Assembly: GCA_900770415.1 (NCBI GenBank)
Contig: CAAGKN010000007.1
Location: 140,428 to 204,427, forward strand
Source of the DNA: Clostridia bacterium
GTDB taxonomy: Bacteria > Bacillota > Clostridia > TANB77 > CAG-508
Direction: 5' to 3'
Length of the DNA stretch: 64,000 nucleotides
Notes under the pieces: model-generated
The model's database searches: none
The model's input: only the letters and a program-made list of their open reading frames with translations
What the model was told of the DNA's origin: nothing
Translations under genes and position numbers: made by a program
In this document: piece after piece, positions 1-8,969 of the stretch
How the letters are laid out: every line of letters starts with the position of its first letter
Position numbering within the stretch: position 1 is the stretch's first letter

Positions 1-362
1 TTTGGAAAGTTACAATGTTATTGCAGACATAGTTAAAAAAGCAGAAATAATAAACGAAACAATAGGAATTTCTGAATATGAAGAAAAAGATAAAAATGCA
101 AATCTAATATGTGCAAAAGCAGCAGATGAGCTCCTTACAATTAGCAACATAACAGCATCATTTGTAATAGGAAATCTAGGAGATAAAATATGTATTAGTG
201 GACGTTCAATAGGTGATATAAATGTTCAAATAATACTAGAAAAACTTCGGAGGCGGAGGACATATTACACTTGCTGGAGCGCAATTAGAAGGAATGACTA
301 TGGAAGAAGCAAAACATGAATTAATAATAAGAATAAATGAATATTTTACAGAACAATCTTAA
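1..362 (+). CDS. gdpP: GdpP-type c-di-AMP phosphodiesterase, C-terminal part, with a +1 frameshift
   Basis: This is the 3' end of a DHH/DHHA1 phosphoesterase; the 5' part lies outside the window. About 119 residues are visible. The tail reads RSIGDINVQIILEKL then GGGGHITLAGAQL and a helical end, which matches the substrate-binding DHHA1 end of GdpP (YybT), the membrane-bound enzyme that hydrolyses cyclic di-AMP. The zero frame runs off at CGG 248-250 into a short nonsense tail that stops at 319. Skipping C248 restores the GGGGH motif and carries the frame to the TAA at 360-362. Assignment to GdpP rather than another DHH protein (such as NrnA) rests on the 'INVQ-IILEKLGGGGH' context. The frameshift is of the same type as six others in this window. 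Confidence 0.8.
248..251 (+). other. CGGA +1 frameshift site 1 (gdpP)
   Basis: The zero-frame codons are CTT CGG AGG CGG. Skipping C248 gives CTT GGA GGC GGA GGA CAT, which encodes L-GGGG-H, the conserved DHHA1 glycine motif. The zero-frame product would lose the motif and end about 20 codons later. Confidence 0.8.
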
Positions 363-457
363 AATATACAATAAACCACTAAAAAAGATAAAAATTAAGA
401 GACAAAAGAGAAATATTTAAATAAATATATCACAAAATGCAAAAAACTTTTTCTTAT

Positions 458-480
458 TTGACAACTGTATACGACAAAAA
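458..480 (+). promoter_or_regulatory. Possible spoIIE promoter region with Spo0A-like box
   Basis: There is a consensus -35 hexamer TTGACA at 458-463, and TACGACA at 470-476, one mismatch from a Spo0A box read as TTCGACA. No good -10 lies 17 bp downstream. Bacillus spoIIE also has a long-spaced, Spo0A-dependent promoter, so the arrangement is plausible but weak. The gene-free stretch 363-580 otherwise holds only a doubtful 25-codon ORF. Confidence 0.3.
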
Positions 481-580
481 ACTTAGCTTATGAATGGTAA
501 AATAACAAAATGTAGAGGCAGACAAGCTATGAATGCCAGAATACACGGAAGATTAGAAAAAGTATGAAGGTGGTAAAAGG

Positions 581-2799
581 ATGTTTCAAAATTTAGCAGA
601 TGAAAAACAAGAAGATTATATAGAAGAACAAAATGAAGAGATAGAAAACAAAAAGAAAATTAATTTAAAAGAATTGTTTTCTGTATCTAATATAATTTTA
701 TATGCAATATCATTTATGGCATCAATAGTTAGCTTTGGAGGAGAATTTGCTCCTTTTGGACTAGCCATATTTGCAGCAGTATGTAGTAATGAAATTCCAG
801 CGGGATTAGTATATATCTTTGCTGGAATAGGTACTCTTATAGGATTTGGGCCAAGTGGATTTTTATCTTATTTATTAAGTTCATTAATATTTATAGCACT
901 ATTACTAATATTTAAGCCAAAAAGAAGATATCCAGCAAGAAATGAAAAGCAAAAATTAGGATTTTACGTTTTCGTTTCTGCTTTTATTGTACAAGCTGGA
1001 AAAATGTTTTTTTCAATGTTTTTAGTATATGACTTATTGGCAAGTATCGTTTTTGCTTTAATATCATATATGTTCTATAAAATATTTACAAATTCAATTA
1101 CAGTTGTAAAAGAATACGGAAAGAAAATGGCATTTACAGTAGAAGAAGTAATGGGGGCAAGTTTATTAGTGTCAATTGCATTATATTCTTTACACAGCTT
1201 ACAAATTTTTGGATTATCAATTAGTAATATATTAAGTATAATGTTAGTACTATTCCTAGGATGGAAAAATGGAATATTAGTAGGTGCAACATCAGGAATA
1301 ACAATAGGAATGGTTTTAGGAATAATAGGTTCAAGTAGTCCAGTGCTAGTTGCATCTTATGCAATATCTCGGAATGTTTGCGGGAATGTTAAATAGATTA
1401 GGGAAGATAGGCGTTATAGTAGGATTCTGTTTAGGAAACGCAATACTTACATATATTGCAAATGGAAATACAATAGCAATAATTACAATAAGAGAGATAC
1501 TAATAGCTTCATTAGGGTTATTGCTGATACCTAAAAACGTAAATATAGATATTGCAGATATTGTAGGGAAAACAAAGCTTTTACCAGTAACGGGAGGAGC
1601 ATTAAATGAGGGAGCAAAAACAGCAGAGAAATTAAATACAGTTTCAGAAACAATTTCAGAGATAGCAAGAAGTTACCAAGAGGTTGCAGCAACAACAGCA
1701 GAAACAGAAGAAGAACTACAAGAAGATGCAAAAAAATATTTTAAAGAAGAATTGCTAAATAATTTAGAAGACTTTTCGGACAACTTACTATATGAAGATT
1801 TTGTTGATATGGAAGACGAATTGCTAGATAGTATATATGATGTTCTAGAAAAAGATGAAGAAATTGATAAAGACAAATTATTAAAATTATTAGAAGATAA
1901 TAATAACTATATTATAGGATTAGATAGCCAAGAAACTAAAAAAGAAATAGAAGAAAACTTGGAGCAAATAGTAAAAACAATAAACCATACATACAGAATA
2001 AATAAATTAAATCTTGTTTGGAAACAGAGAGAGGCAAATAATAAAAAAACATTAGCAAATCAACTTGGTGGAGTATCAAAAGTAATATCATCACTAGCAG
2101 ATGACATAGAAGATAAAGAAGAAAAAGAAGAAGAGAAAATTCAATTTAATTTAAAAATTGCATCAGCAAAAGTAACAAAAAGCAAAAGCGAAGTATCAGG
2201 AGATACAAGCATACAAACAAAATTACATGATGGAAAATTTATGATGGCAATAAGTGATGGAATGGGATCACGGACCAAGAGCTAAAAAAAGTAGTTCAAC
2301 AGTTATAAAAATGCTAGAAAGATTATTAAAAACAGGATTTGATAAAGATGTTTCAATAGGATTAATAAACTCATCTGTTAACTTGAATTCAAATGATGAA
2401 ACATATGCAACAATAGATATATCTGTTTTTAATAGAAGCACAGGAAATATAGAGTTTGTAAAAAATGGTGCATCCCCAACATTTATAAAATCAAAGAATA
2501 AAGTAGAAGTAATAAAAGCTATATCATTACCAGCAGGAATTGTAGACAAAATAGACCTAGTAGTATATGACAAGGATTTAAAAGGTGGAGAAATTGTTGT
2601 AATGTGTAGCGATGGAATATTAGAATCTAACCAAGAGCTAGAGAACAAAGAATTATGGGTAAAAGATATGTTAGAAAACATAGAAACAGACGACGTTCAA
2701 AAAATAGCTGATATAGTATTACAAGAAGCAATAGACAATGACTATGGAATACCAAAAGACGACATGACAGTATTAGTTGCAAAAATTGAGAAAATATAA
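581..2799 (+). CDS. spoIIE: Stage II sporulation protein E, PP2C-type phosphatase, with two +1 frameshifts
   Basis: SpoIIE dephosphorylates SpoIIAA at the asymmetric septum and so activates sigma-F in the forespore. Read with both shifts the protein is about 738 residues, near the usual ~800. It has a short charged N-terminus, a polytopic membrane region (about residues 25-320), an acidic coiled linker (about 350-530) and a C-terminal PP2C domain. Visible motifs are ISDGMGSGPRAKKSS, the GASPTF segment, VMCSDGILE and the terminal DDMTVLV. The start ATG at 581 has the SD GAAGGTGG. The zero frame breaks at CGG 1370-1372 (after Ser263) and again at CGG 2271-2273 (after Ser563, inside the PP2C metal/phosphate motif). 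An automated annotation would call three fragments or a pseudogene. Everything else about the gene looks intact. Confidence 0.9.
1370..1373 (+). other. CGGA +1 frameshift site 2 (spoIIE membrane domain)
   Basis: The zero frame reads TCT CGG AAT GTT and stops at 1394-1396. Skipping C1370 gives TCT GGA ATG TTT GCG GGA ATG, which encodes S-GMFAGM-LNR and continues the membrane domain without loss of a residue. Confidence 0.85.
2271..2274 (+). other. CGGA +1 frameshift site 3 (spoIIE PP2C motif)
   Basis: The zero frame reads GGA TCA CGG ACC AAG AGC TAA and terminates at 2283-2285. Skipping C2271 gives TCA GGA CCA AGA GCT, so the protein reads SDGMGS-GPRA, the canonical SpoIIE phosphatase motif. 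Confidence 0.88.
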
Positions 2800-2815
2800 A
2801 ATTTGTCAAAAAGTA

Positions 2816-2927
2816 TTTACAAAGAATAAATTTATGGTATAATAAAAGAAATAGGAAGCCACAAGTATGTGGTTGCCATCGATTGTTTTATAAACACATC
2901 TCAACGGCGTGCAGAGATGTGTTTTTT
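2816..2927 (+). ncRNA. Putative small RNA, copy 1, with its own promoter
   Basis: TTTACA (2816-2821), a 16-bp spacer and TATAAT (2838-2843) form a promoter. It is followed by a ~78-nt segment (about 2850-2927) with a hairpin CCACA-AGTA-TGTGG in a GGAAGCC...GGTTGCCATC frame, then a terminator hairpin AACACATCTC/GAGATGTGTT ending in a T run. A second copy with the same promoter, first hairpin and terminator architecture lies at 36807-36926. Terminator stem changes between the copies (ACACATCTC against TCACATCTC) keep pairing, which supports a structured RNA. I do not recognise the family. It sits between spoIIE and the aspS leader. Confidence 0.6.
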
Positions 2928-3024
2928 AATGGAAATAAAAGCCAACAAAAATTGCCAAAAAAACAATAAAAAATAAAATATATAAATAATTGACAAAAGA
3001 GTAAAAAAATTATAAAATATAATA

Positions 3025-3190
3025 CAGTAAAAAGCGTTTGATAAATGGAAATAATTAAAAATTATTTTGTGACACATTTAGAGCTATATAAAAAATCAAA
3101 AAAAGTGGGATTACAATCCAATAAGGGTGGCACCGCGGAGAATAAAGAATCTTCGTCCCTGTATACATTAGTATACAGGGATTTTTTGTA
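3025..3190 (+). promoter_or_regulatory. T-box riboswitch upstream of aspS
   Basis: The T-box sequence AAGGGTGGCACCGCGG is at about 3122-3137. It is followed by a terminator hairpin CCCTGTATAC/GTATACAGGG and a T run ending near 3187. This is the standard tRNA-sensing leader of aminoacyl-tRNA synthetase genes. A GAC triplet in TGTGACACA (about 3068-3076) could be the Asp specifier, but I did not fold the leader. A TTGACA at 2990-2995 is probably the -35; the -10 is ambiguous. Confidence 0.88.
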
Positions 3191-3225
3191 CAAAAAATAA
3201 GCTTTTTCTAAAGGGAGGAAAAAAT

Positions 3226-4977
3226 ATGAGCAAATACAGAACTAATAACTGTGGAGAATTAAGAATAAGTGATGTTGGAAAAACAGTAAAACTAGCAGGT
3301 TGGGTACAAACAATAAGAAATCTAGGAGCAATGAAATTTATAGATTTAAGAGATGAGGATGGAATTACACAAGTAGTAGTATCTGCAGAAATGGATTTAA
3401 AAGATATAGTAACAGAAAGTGCAATTGGAGTTACAGGAACTGTAATAGAAAGAGCAAGCAAAAATAATAAAATCCCAACAGGGGACATTGAAATTGAAGC
3501 AAAAGAAATAGAAATATTAGGTAAATGCAAAAATGTTTTACCATTTGAAATAAATTCAGAGAAAACAGGAGAAGCAAGAGAAGATTTAAGACTAGAATAT
3601 AGATTTTTGGACTTAAGAAACAATAAATTACATCAAACAATTAAACTTCGTTCTGAAATAATGAAAACATTAAGAAGCAAAATGGATGAATTAGGTTTTA
3701 CAGAAATACAAACACCAATACTTGCAAACTCATCACCAGAAGGAGCAAGAGACTTTTTAGTACCAAGTAGAATACATCCAGGAGAATTTTATGCACTTCC
3801 ACAAGCACCACAACAATTTAAGCAATTATTAATGGTTAGTGGATTTAACAAATATTATCAAATAGCACCATGCTTTAGAGATGAAGATCCAAGAGCAGAT
3901 AGAGCACCAGGAGAATTTTATCAATTAGATTTTGAAATGAGCTTTGCAGAACAAGAAGATGTACTAAAAGTTTTAGAAGATATATTTACAACAGTATTTA
4001 CAAAACACACAAATTGGAAAGTAGATCAAGCACCATTTATTAGAATTCCATATTTAGAAGCAATGGAAAAATACGGTTCAGACAAACCAGATTTAAGAAA
4101 TCCACTTATAATACAAGATGTAACAGAAGTATTTAAAAATACAGAATTCAATGCATTTAAAGACAAAACAATAAAAGCAATTGTAGTACCAAATGGTGGG
4201 GCACAAACTAGAAAATTCTTTGACAGCATGACTGAATTTGCAGTTCAAGAAGCAGGTGCAAAAGGTTTAGCTTGGGTAAAATTTGATGAAGCAAACAACC
4301 CAGTTGGAGGAATTGCAAAATTTATAGATGAAGAAACAAAAACAAAATTACAAGAAAAATTAGTGGCAAAAAAAGAAGATTCAATATTCTTTATAGCTGA
4401 TGAATTTAAAACAGCACAAAAAGTTGCGGGAGCAGTAAGAATAGAACTTGGAAACAGATTAGATTTAATTAAAAAGGGCGAATATAAATTATGCTTTATA
4501 GTAGATTTCCCAATGTATGAATTATCTGATGAAGGAAAAATAGATTTTTGCCATAATCCATTCTCAATGCCACAAGGTGAAATGGAAGCTTTAGAAACAA
4601 TGAATCCATTAGATATTTTGGCATATCAATATGACGTAGTTTGCAACGGATATGAAGTAGCGTCAGGAGCAGTAAGAAACCATAATCCAGAAATAATGGT
4701 AAAAGCATTTGAGATTGCAGGATATCAAGAAGAAGATATAAAAAATAGATTTGGAGCATTATATACAGCATTCCAATATGGAGCACCACCACATGCTGGA
4801 GCAGCACCTGGATTAGATAGAATGGTAATGCTTGTTGCAGACTCAAACAATATTAGAGAAGTAATAGCATTCCCTAAAAATAAAAAAGCAAGAGACTTAC
4901 TTATGAGAGCTCCAAGCAAAGTAACAGAGGAACAATTAAGAGATGTTCATATAAAAATAGACACAGATAAAGAGTAA
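3226..4977 (+). CDS. aspS: Aspartyl-tRNA synthetase
   Basis: The product is 583 residues, a bacterial-type class II AspRS that charges tRNA-Asp. It has an N-terminal OB-fold anticodon domain (GWVQTIRNLGAMKFIDLRD), motif 2 (YYQIAPCFRDEDPRADRAPGEF), a bacterial GAD insertion (about residues 290-400) and motif 3 (PPHAGAAPGLDRMVML). The ATG has an excellent SD, GGGAGGAAAAAAT. Expression is controlled by the T-box leader just upstream. It is full length with no zero-frame CGG. The CGG trinucleotides present fall out of phase (for example in TGC AAC GGA) and do not disturb the frame. Confidence 0.97.
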   Translation: MSKYRTNNCGELRISDVGKTVKLAGWVQTIRNLGAMKFIDLRDEDGITQVVVSAEMDLKDIVTESAIGVTGTVIERASKNNKIPTGDIEIEAKEIEILGKCKNVLPFEINSEKTGEAREDLRLEYRFLDLRNNKLHQTIKLRSEIMKTLRSKMDELGFTEIQTPILANSSPEGARDFLVPSRIHPGEFYALPQAPQQFKQLLMVSGFNKYYQIAPCFRDEDPRADRAPGEFYQLDFEMSFAEQEDVLKVLEDIFTTVFTKHTNWKVDQAPFIRIPYLEAMEKYGSDKPDLRNPLIIQDVTEVFKNTEFNAFKDKTIKAIVVPNGGAQTRKFFDSMTEFAVQEAGAKGLAWVKFDEANNPVGGIAKFIDEETKTKLQEKLVAKKEDSIFFIADEFKTAQKVAGAVRIELGNRLDLIKKGEYKLCFIVDFPMYELSDEGKIDFCHNPFSMPQGEMEALETMNPLDILAYQYDVVCNGYEVASGAVRNHNPEIMVKAFEIAGYQEEDIKNRFGALYTAFQYGAPPHAGAAPGLDRMVMLVADSNNIREVIAFPKNKKARDLLMRAPSKVTEEQLRDVHIKIDTDKE

Positions 4978-5027
4978 TTACAAAATCCAATCTATCAACT
5001 CAATTAAAAATTATATAGGATGAAAAT

Positions 5028-6971
5028 ATGAAAAAGATACTAATTACAGAGAAACCATCTGTTGCGATGGAATTTGCAAAGGCTTTAAAAATTAATACAA
5101 ATAGAAAAAATGGATATTTAGAATCAGAAGAGTGGATAATCACTTGGTGTGTTGGGCATTTAGTTACTATGTCATACCCAGAAAAATATGATGAAAAACT
5201 AAAACAATGGAGATTAGACACTCTTCCATTTGTGCCTAAAGAATGGAAATATGAGATAATACCACAGGTTGCAAATCAGTTTAATATAATCCAGAGCTTA
5301 TTGCAAAGAGACGATATAAGCGAAATATATAATGCAGGTGACTCGGGACGAGAAGGAGAGTATATACAAAGACTTGTGTTAATGATGGCAAAACCAAATC
5401 CAAGCATAAAAATAAAACGTGTTTGGATAGATTCTCAAACAGAAGAGGAAATTCTAAGAGGAATAAGAGAAGCAAAAGATGCTTCAGAATATGATAGTTT
5501 ATCTGATTCTGCATATTTAAGAGCAAAAGAAGATTACCTAATAGGAATAAATTTTTCTAGACTGCTTTCAATTACACAAGGAAGAATGGTAGCAAAACAA
5601 GTAAATGAAGAAAGAACTTCTATTGCAATAGGACGAGTTATGACATGCGTTTTAGGAATGGTAGTCGCAAGAGAAAGAGAAATAAGAAACTTTGTTAAAA
5701 CCAAATACTATAAAATTACAGGAAAATTTGGCGAAGAGCAGAGCTTTTGCGAGGCAGAATGGAAGGTAAACGAAAAATCAATAGAATACAACTCTGCAAA
5801 ACTATACAACGAAACAGGATTTAAGAAAAAAGAAGATGCAGAAGAATTTATAAATAAAATAAAAGATAAAGTGGCAGTAGTAACAGAAATAAAAAAATCA
5901 AAACAAAAAGAAAATCCTCCACTTTTATTTAACTTGGCAGAAATTCAAAATGAATGCTCTAAAAAGTTTAAAATAAAACCAGATGAAACACTTGCAGTAA
6001 TTCAGGAATTGTATGAGAAAAAATTAGTTACATACCCAAGAACAGATGCAAGAGTGCTTTCAACAGCAGTTGCAAAAGAGATTACTAAAAACTTAAATGG
6101 AATAGCAAAAGGATTTAAAGATGACGAAATTCAAAAATACATTAATAAAATGAAAGAAGAAAAATATTCTACAAATTTAGTAAAGACAAAATATGTAAAT
6201 GATAGCAAAATAACAGACCACTATGCAATAATACCAACAGGTCAGGGCTATGAGAATCATGAAAAATTAAATCAATTGCAAAAAGATATTTATAAAATAA
6301 TAGTAAAAAGATTTCTGGCTATATTTTATCCACCAGCAGAATTTAATAAATTAAATATAACAATAAATATAGAAAACGAAATATTTACAGCAAGCCAAAA
6401 AGTTTGTATAAAACAAGGATATTTAGAGATATTAAAACCAAATGTAGGTACTGATAATCAAAAAAATGATACAGATGTAGAGAGCACGACCCAGGGTGAC
6501 CAACAAGCAAGTACGTTTCTAAACACACTAAAAAAAGGACAAGAAATAAAAATACTAGAGTTAACAACAAAAGAAGCTGAGACATCTCCACCAACAAGAT
6601 ATAACTCAGGTTCTATGATTTTAGCAATGGAAAATGCAGGAAAATTAATAGAAGATGAAGAGTTAAGAGAGCAAATAAAAGGAGCAGGGATAGGAACAAG
6701 TGCAACAAGAGCAGAAATAATAAAAAAACTAGAAAAAATAAATTATATTGCAATAAACAATAAAACACAAATAATTACACCAACACCAAAAGGTGAAGCA
6801 ATATATGATGTAATAAATAAAACTATGCCGGATATGCTTAATCCAAAGCTAACAGCAAGTTGGGAAAAAGGGCTAGACATGGTAGCAAAAAAAGAAATAC
6901 CACCAAATGAATTTATGACTAAACTAGAAGCATATGTAAATTCTAAATTTGATAAATTAGTAATGAGGTAG
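5028..6971 (+). CDS. topB: DNA topoisomerase III
   Basis: The product is 647 residues, a type IA topoisomerase that relaxes and decatenates single-stranded DNA. The Toprim domain opens with KILITEKPSVAMEFAKAL and contains the acidic NAGDSGREGEYIQ motif (about residues 103-115). The active-site tyrosine lies in LVTYPRTDARVLS (about residues 336-348). It ends soon after the catalytic core and shows no C-terminal zinc ribbon, a short TopB form. A low-complexity charged insert lies near residues 470-500. It begins 50 bp after aspS and may be co-transcribed with it. Confidence 0.93.
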   Translation: MKKILITEKPSVAMEFAKALKINTNRKNGYLESEEWIITWCVGHLVTMSYPEKYDEKLKQWRLDTLPFVPKEWKYEIIPQVANQFNIIQSLLQRDDISEIYNAGDSGREGEYIQRLVLMMAKPNPSIKIKRVWIDSQTEEEILRGIREAKDASEYDSLSDSAYLRAKEDYLIGINFSRLLSITQGRMVAKQVNEERTSIAIGRVMTCVLGMVVAREREIRNFVKTKYYKITGKFGEEQSFCEAEWKVNEKSIEYNSAKLYNETGFKKKEDAEEFINKIKDKVAVVTEIKKSKQKENPPLLFNLAEIQNECSKKFKIKPDETLAVIQELYEKKLVTYPRTDARVLSTAVAKEITKNLNGIAKGFKDDEIQKYINKMKEEKYSTNLVKTKYVNDSKITDHYAIIPTGQGYENHEKLNQLQKDIYKIIVKRFLAIFYPPAEFNKLNITINIENEIFTASQKVCIKQGYLEILKPNVGTDNQKNDTDVESTTQGDQQASTFLNTLKKGQEIKILELTTKEAETSPPTRYNSGSMILAMENAGKLIEDEELREQIKGAGIGTSATRAEIIKKLEKINYIAINNKTQIITPTPKGEAIYDVINKTMPDMLNPKLTASWEKGLDMVAKKEIPPNEFMTKLEAYVNSKFDKLVMR

Positions 6972-7030
6972 ACTAATAACAACTTTATGATATAATATAG
7001 AAAAAAATTAAAAATAAGGGGAAAAAAGTA

Positions 7031-7567
7031 ATGGTAGGATTTATTATTTTTATAATTATATTATGTATTGTAATTTCTAAAAAAGAAATGTACAAGTATA
7101 ATGAGGGAGTTAGTGTAACTAGATTAATGAATTTATTAAAAAAACAAAGATTTTCAGAGATAAAAACTAAACAACTTAATGGAAACATTACGATTATTAC
7201 TGCAAATAATTTAGGAGAGAATTTTTTATATGCAATGAGAAACGATATGACTTCAATAAATCCAAGCAATATAGAAACTATTTATGAGTATTCAAAAAAA
7301 GCACATATTCATAATACTATAGTAGTGGTAAAATCTTTAAAAGGTGGAATAACCGACAATGCAGAAAGTAAGGCGAAAGAATACGATTTAGATGTAGTAG
7401 AAGGCAATGAACTAATAAAAATGCTAGATCAAGAAAAAGCTTCAATATTAAAAACAAGCGATACATCTGATGATACTTGTGAGATAGATTATTCTCAAAA
7501 TGAAGATCCGATATCTGAAAAATCAAGTGTATTAAAAGACTTATTCAAAGGTCCGGATAGATTATAA
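7031..7567 (+). CDS. Membrane-anchored protein with a restriction-endonuclease-like domain
   Basis: The product is 178 residues. It starts with a hydrophobic helix (VGFIIFIIILCIVI, residues 2-15). The central part (about residues 80-130: HNTIVVVKSLKGGITDNAESKAKEYDLDVVEGNELIKML) resembles the Mrr-like or NERD-type pattern in which a beta strand, a basic residue, an alpha helix and a final strand form a nuclease-like fold. I see only a loose match and no complete catalytic set, so the fold is inference. The C-terminal 35 residues are polar and probably disordered. It stands 60 bp downstream of topB with a -10-like TATAAT near 6989. Confidence 0.5.
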   Translation: MVGFIIFIIILCIVISKKEMYKYNEGVSVTRLMNLLKKQRFSEIKTKQLNGNITIITANNLGENFLYAMRNDMTSINPSNIETIYEYSKKAHIHNTIVVVKSLKGGITDNAESKAKEYDLDVVEGNELIKMLDQEKASILKTSDTSDDTCEIDYSQNEDPISEKSSVLKDLFKGPDRL

Positions 7568-7571
7568 TTAC

Positions 7572-7600
7572 TTGACATATTATGTAAAGCATGATATAAT
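7572..7600 (+). promoter_or_regulatory. Consensus sigma-A promoter
   Basis: TTGACA (7572-7577), a 17-bp spacer and TATAAT (7595-7600). It drives the short transcript at 7607-7750, and possibly the DUF2974 gene at 7840. Confidence 0.75.
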
Positions 7601-7606
7601 AATAGT

Positions 7607-7750
7607 ACAACTAGGATATGCTAGATGTAGCAATCTAGTTGATTATATAGATTCTCTTCTATAAGTAATAAAAAGAAACAAGGAGGTTTTGATGGAAGAG
7701 TGTAATTAGAAAAGGAGCATTTGTTAAGAGTAATAAATGTTCCTTTTCAT
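7607..7750 (+). ncRNA. Putative small RNA or mini-mRNA with a five-codon ORF
   Basis: Downstream of a perfect promoter there is a hairpin pairing CAACTAG with CTAGTTG (about 7608-7643). A strong SD AGGAGG (7681-7686) is followed at 7692 by ATG GAA GAG TGT AAT TAG, which encodes MEECN. A closing hairpin pairs AAAAGGA with TCCTTTT (about 7709-7748). No longer gene is encoded in the 272-bp gap. It could be a leader peptide for the downstream gene, a dual-function RNA, or an sRNA whose SD-like sequence is coincidental. Confidence 0.4.
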
Positions 7751-7839
7751 TTGGCTAAAAAACGATTTAATTTATTATTTATCACTAGATTCTTTAAAAC
7801 TAATATGCTAATATATTAGTGTAAACAAAGGAGGTTACT

Positions 7840-8955
7840 ATGCCAAATATAATTGATTATATAGAATGGAGAGGCGATTTAAGTTTTGAAAACTCTCCAA
7901 TAAACGAAATAGATGATATAATTTTTGCTAGATTTTCGTATTTACCATTTAAATGTATAGAACTAAAAGATATTGATACAATAGAAAATATTGCACAAAA
8001 AATGAAAGACCTAGATATAGAAAACTATTTATGGGACGATGATAAAGTTTTCTTACAAAAAATAGGTAATTGCAAAAGATTTAAAGATATAAAAGTATCT
8101 GATTATGTAGAAATTTTCGATGAAGCTGCAGAGAAACAATTTGCAGCTATTACGCTATGGATTCAAAAAAATCAAAAATATATATCTTTTAGAGGAACAG
8201 ATTCATCTCTTGTTGGATGGAAAGAAGATATAAATATGGGATTTAAAAAAGATGTTCCATCACAAAAAGAAGCTGTTAAATACTTAAATTCAATGGCAGA
8301 AAAATATAAAGAAAAACTTATTGTAGGAGGACATTCTAAAGGGGGAAATCTAGCAGTTTATTCAGCAGTATTTTGTAAAGATAGCGTTAAAAATAGAATA
8401 GAAAGAGTTATAAATGCTGATGGACCTGGATTTGACAAAAGCGTAATTCTAACAGATAATTACAAAAAAATATTGAACAAAATTCAAACATATATACCAC
8501 AATCTTCAATAGTTGGAAGACTATTAGAGCATGAAGAAGAATATCAAGTAGTAAAAAGTATTCAAAAAGGCGTTATGCAACATGATATATATTCATGGGA
8601 AATTGAACCTACAAAGCTAATTAGAATACCAACAGTTACAAATAATAGCGAAATTTTTAATGGTATTGTAAGTGATTGGCTAAAAAACACAACTCCTGAG
8701 CAAAGAGAAAATTTTATAAACATAATATATGAAATAATATTGGAAACACAAGCTCAAAAAACTAGCGATTTTAGAGTAGAAACAGCAAAAAAAATAGGAA
8801 TAATTTTAAATGGATATATAAATATAGATTCAGAAGATAAAAAAGAAATTGAACATATGGTAAAGCTAATATTAGAAAGTGCATTTAAAGTATTAAAAGA
8901 GAATAGAAATGCAAATAAACTTATGGAAAAAGAAAAAAAACAAAAAAATAAATAA
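7840..8955 (+). CDS. DUF2974 family alpha/beta hydrolase
   Basis: The product is 371 residues. It has the N-terminal NIIDYIEWRGDLSFENSPINEIDDIIFARFSYLPF segment typical of DUF2974 (Mbeg1-like) proteins of Firmicutes. The lipase-type nucleophile elbow GGHSKGGNLA lies at about residues 166-175, and a following acidic loop INADGPGFD could supply the catalytic Asp. There is no signal peptide, so it is probably cytoplasmic. Substrates of this family are not established. The SD GGAGGTTACT precedes the ATG, and the next gene (LysR) starts 14 bp after the stop, suggesting co-transcription. Confidence 0.85.
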   Translation: MPNIIDYIEWRGDLSFENSPINEIDDIIFARFSYLPFKCIELKDIDTIENIAQKMKDLDIENYLWDDDKVFLQKIGNCKRFKDIKVSDYVEIFDEAAEKQFAAITLWIQKNQKYISFRGTDSSLVGWKEDINMGFKKDVPSQKEAVKYLNSMAEKYKEKLIVGGHSKGGNLAVYSAVFCKDSVKNRIERVINADGPGFDKSVILTDNYKKILNKIQTYIPQSSIVGRLLEHEEEYQVVKSIQKGVMQHDIYSWEIEPTKLIRIPTVTNNSEIFNGIVSDWLKNTTPEQRENFINIIYEIILETQAQKTSDFRVETAKKIGIILNGYINIDSEDKKEIEHMVKLILESAFKVLKENRNANKLMEKEKKQKNK

Positions 8956-8969
8956 GGGAGAAAAGTCTT

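Noticed and set aside
490..567. 25-codon ORF before spoIIE (MNGKITKCRGRQAMNARIHGRLEKV)
   Set aside because: No SD lies upstream, there is no known match, and it could be chance. It is basic and ends just before the spoIIE SD, so it may deserve a conservation check.
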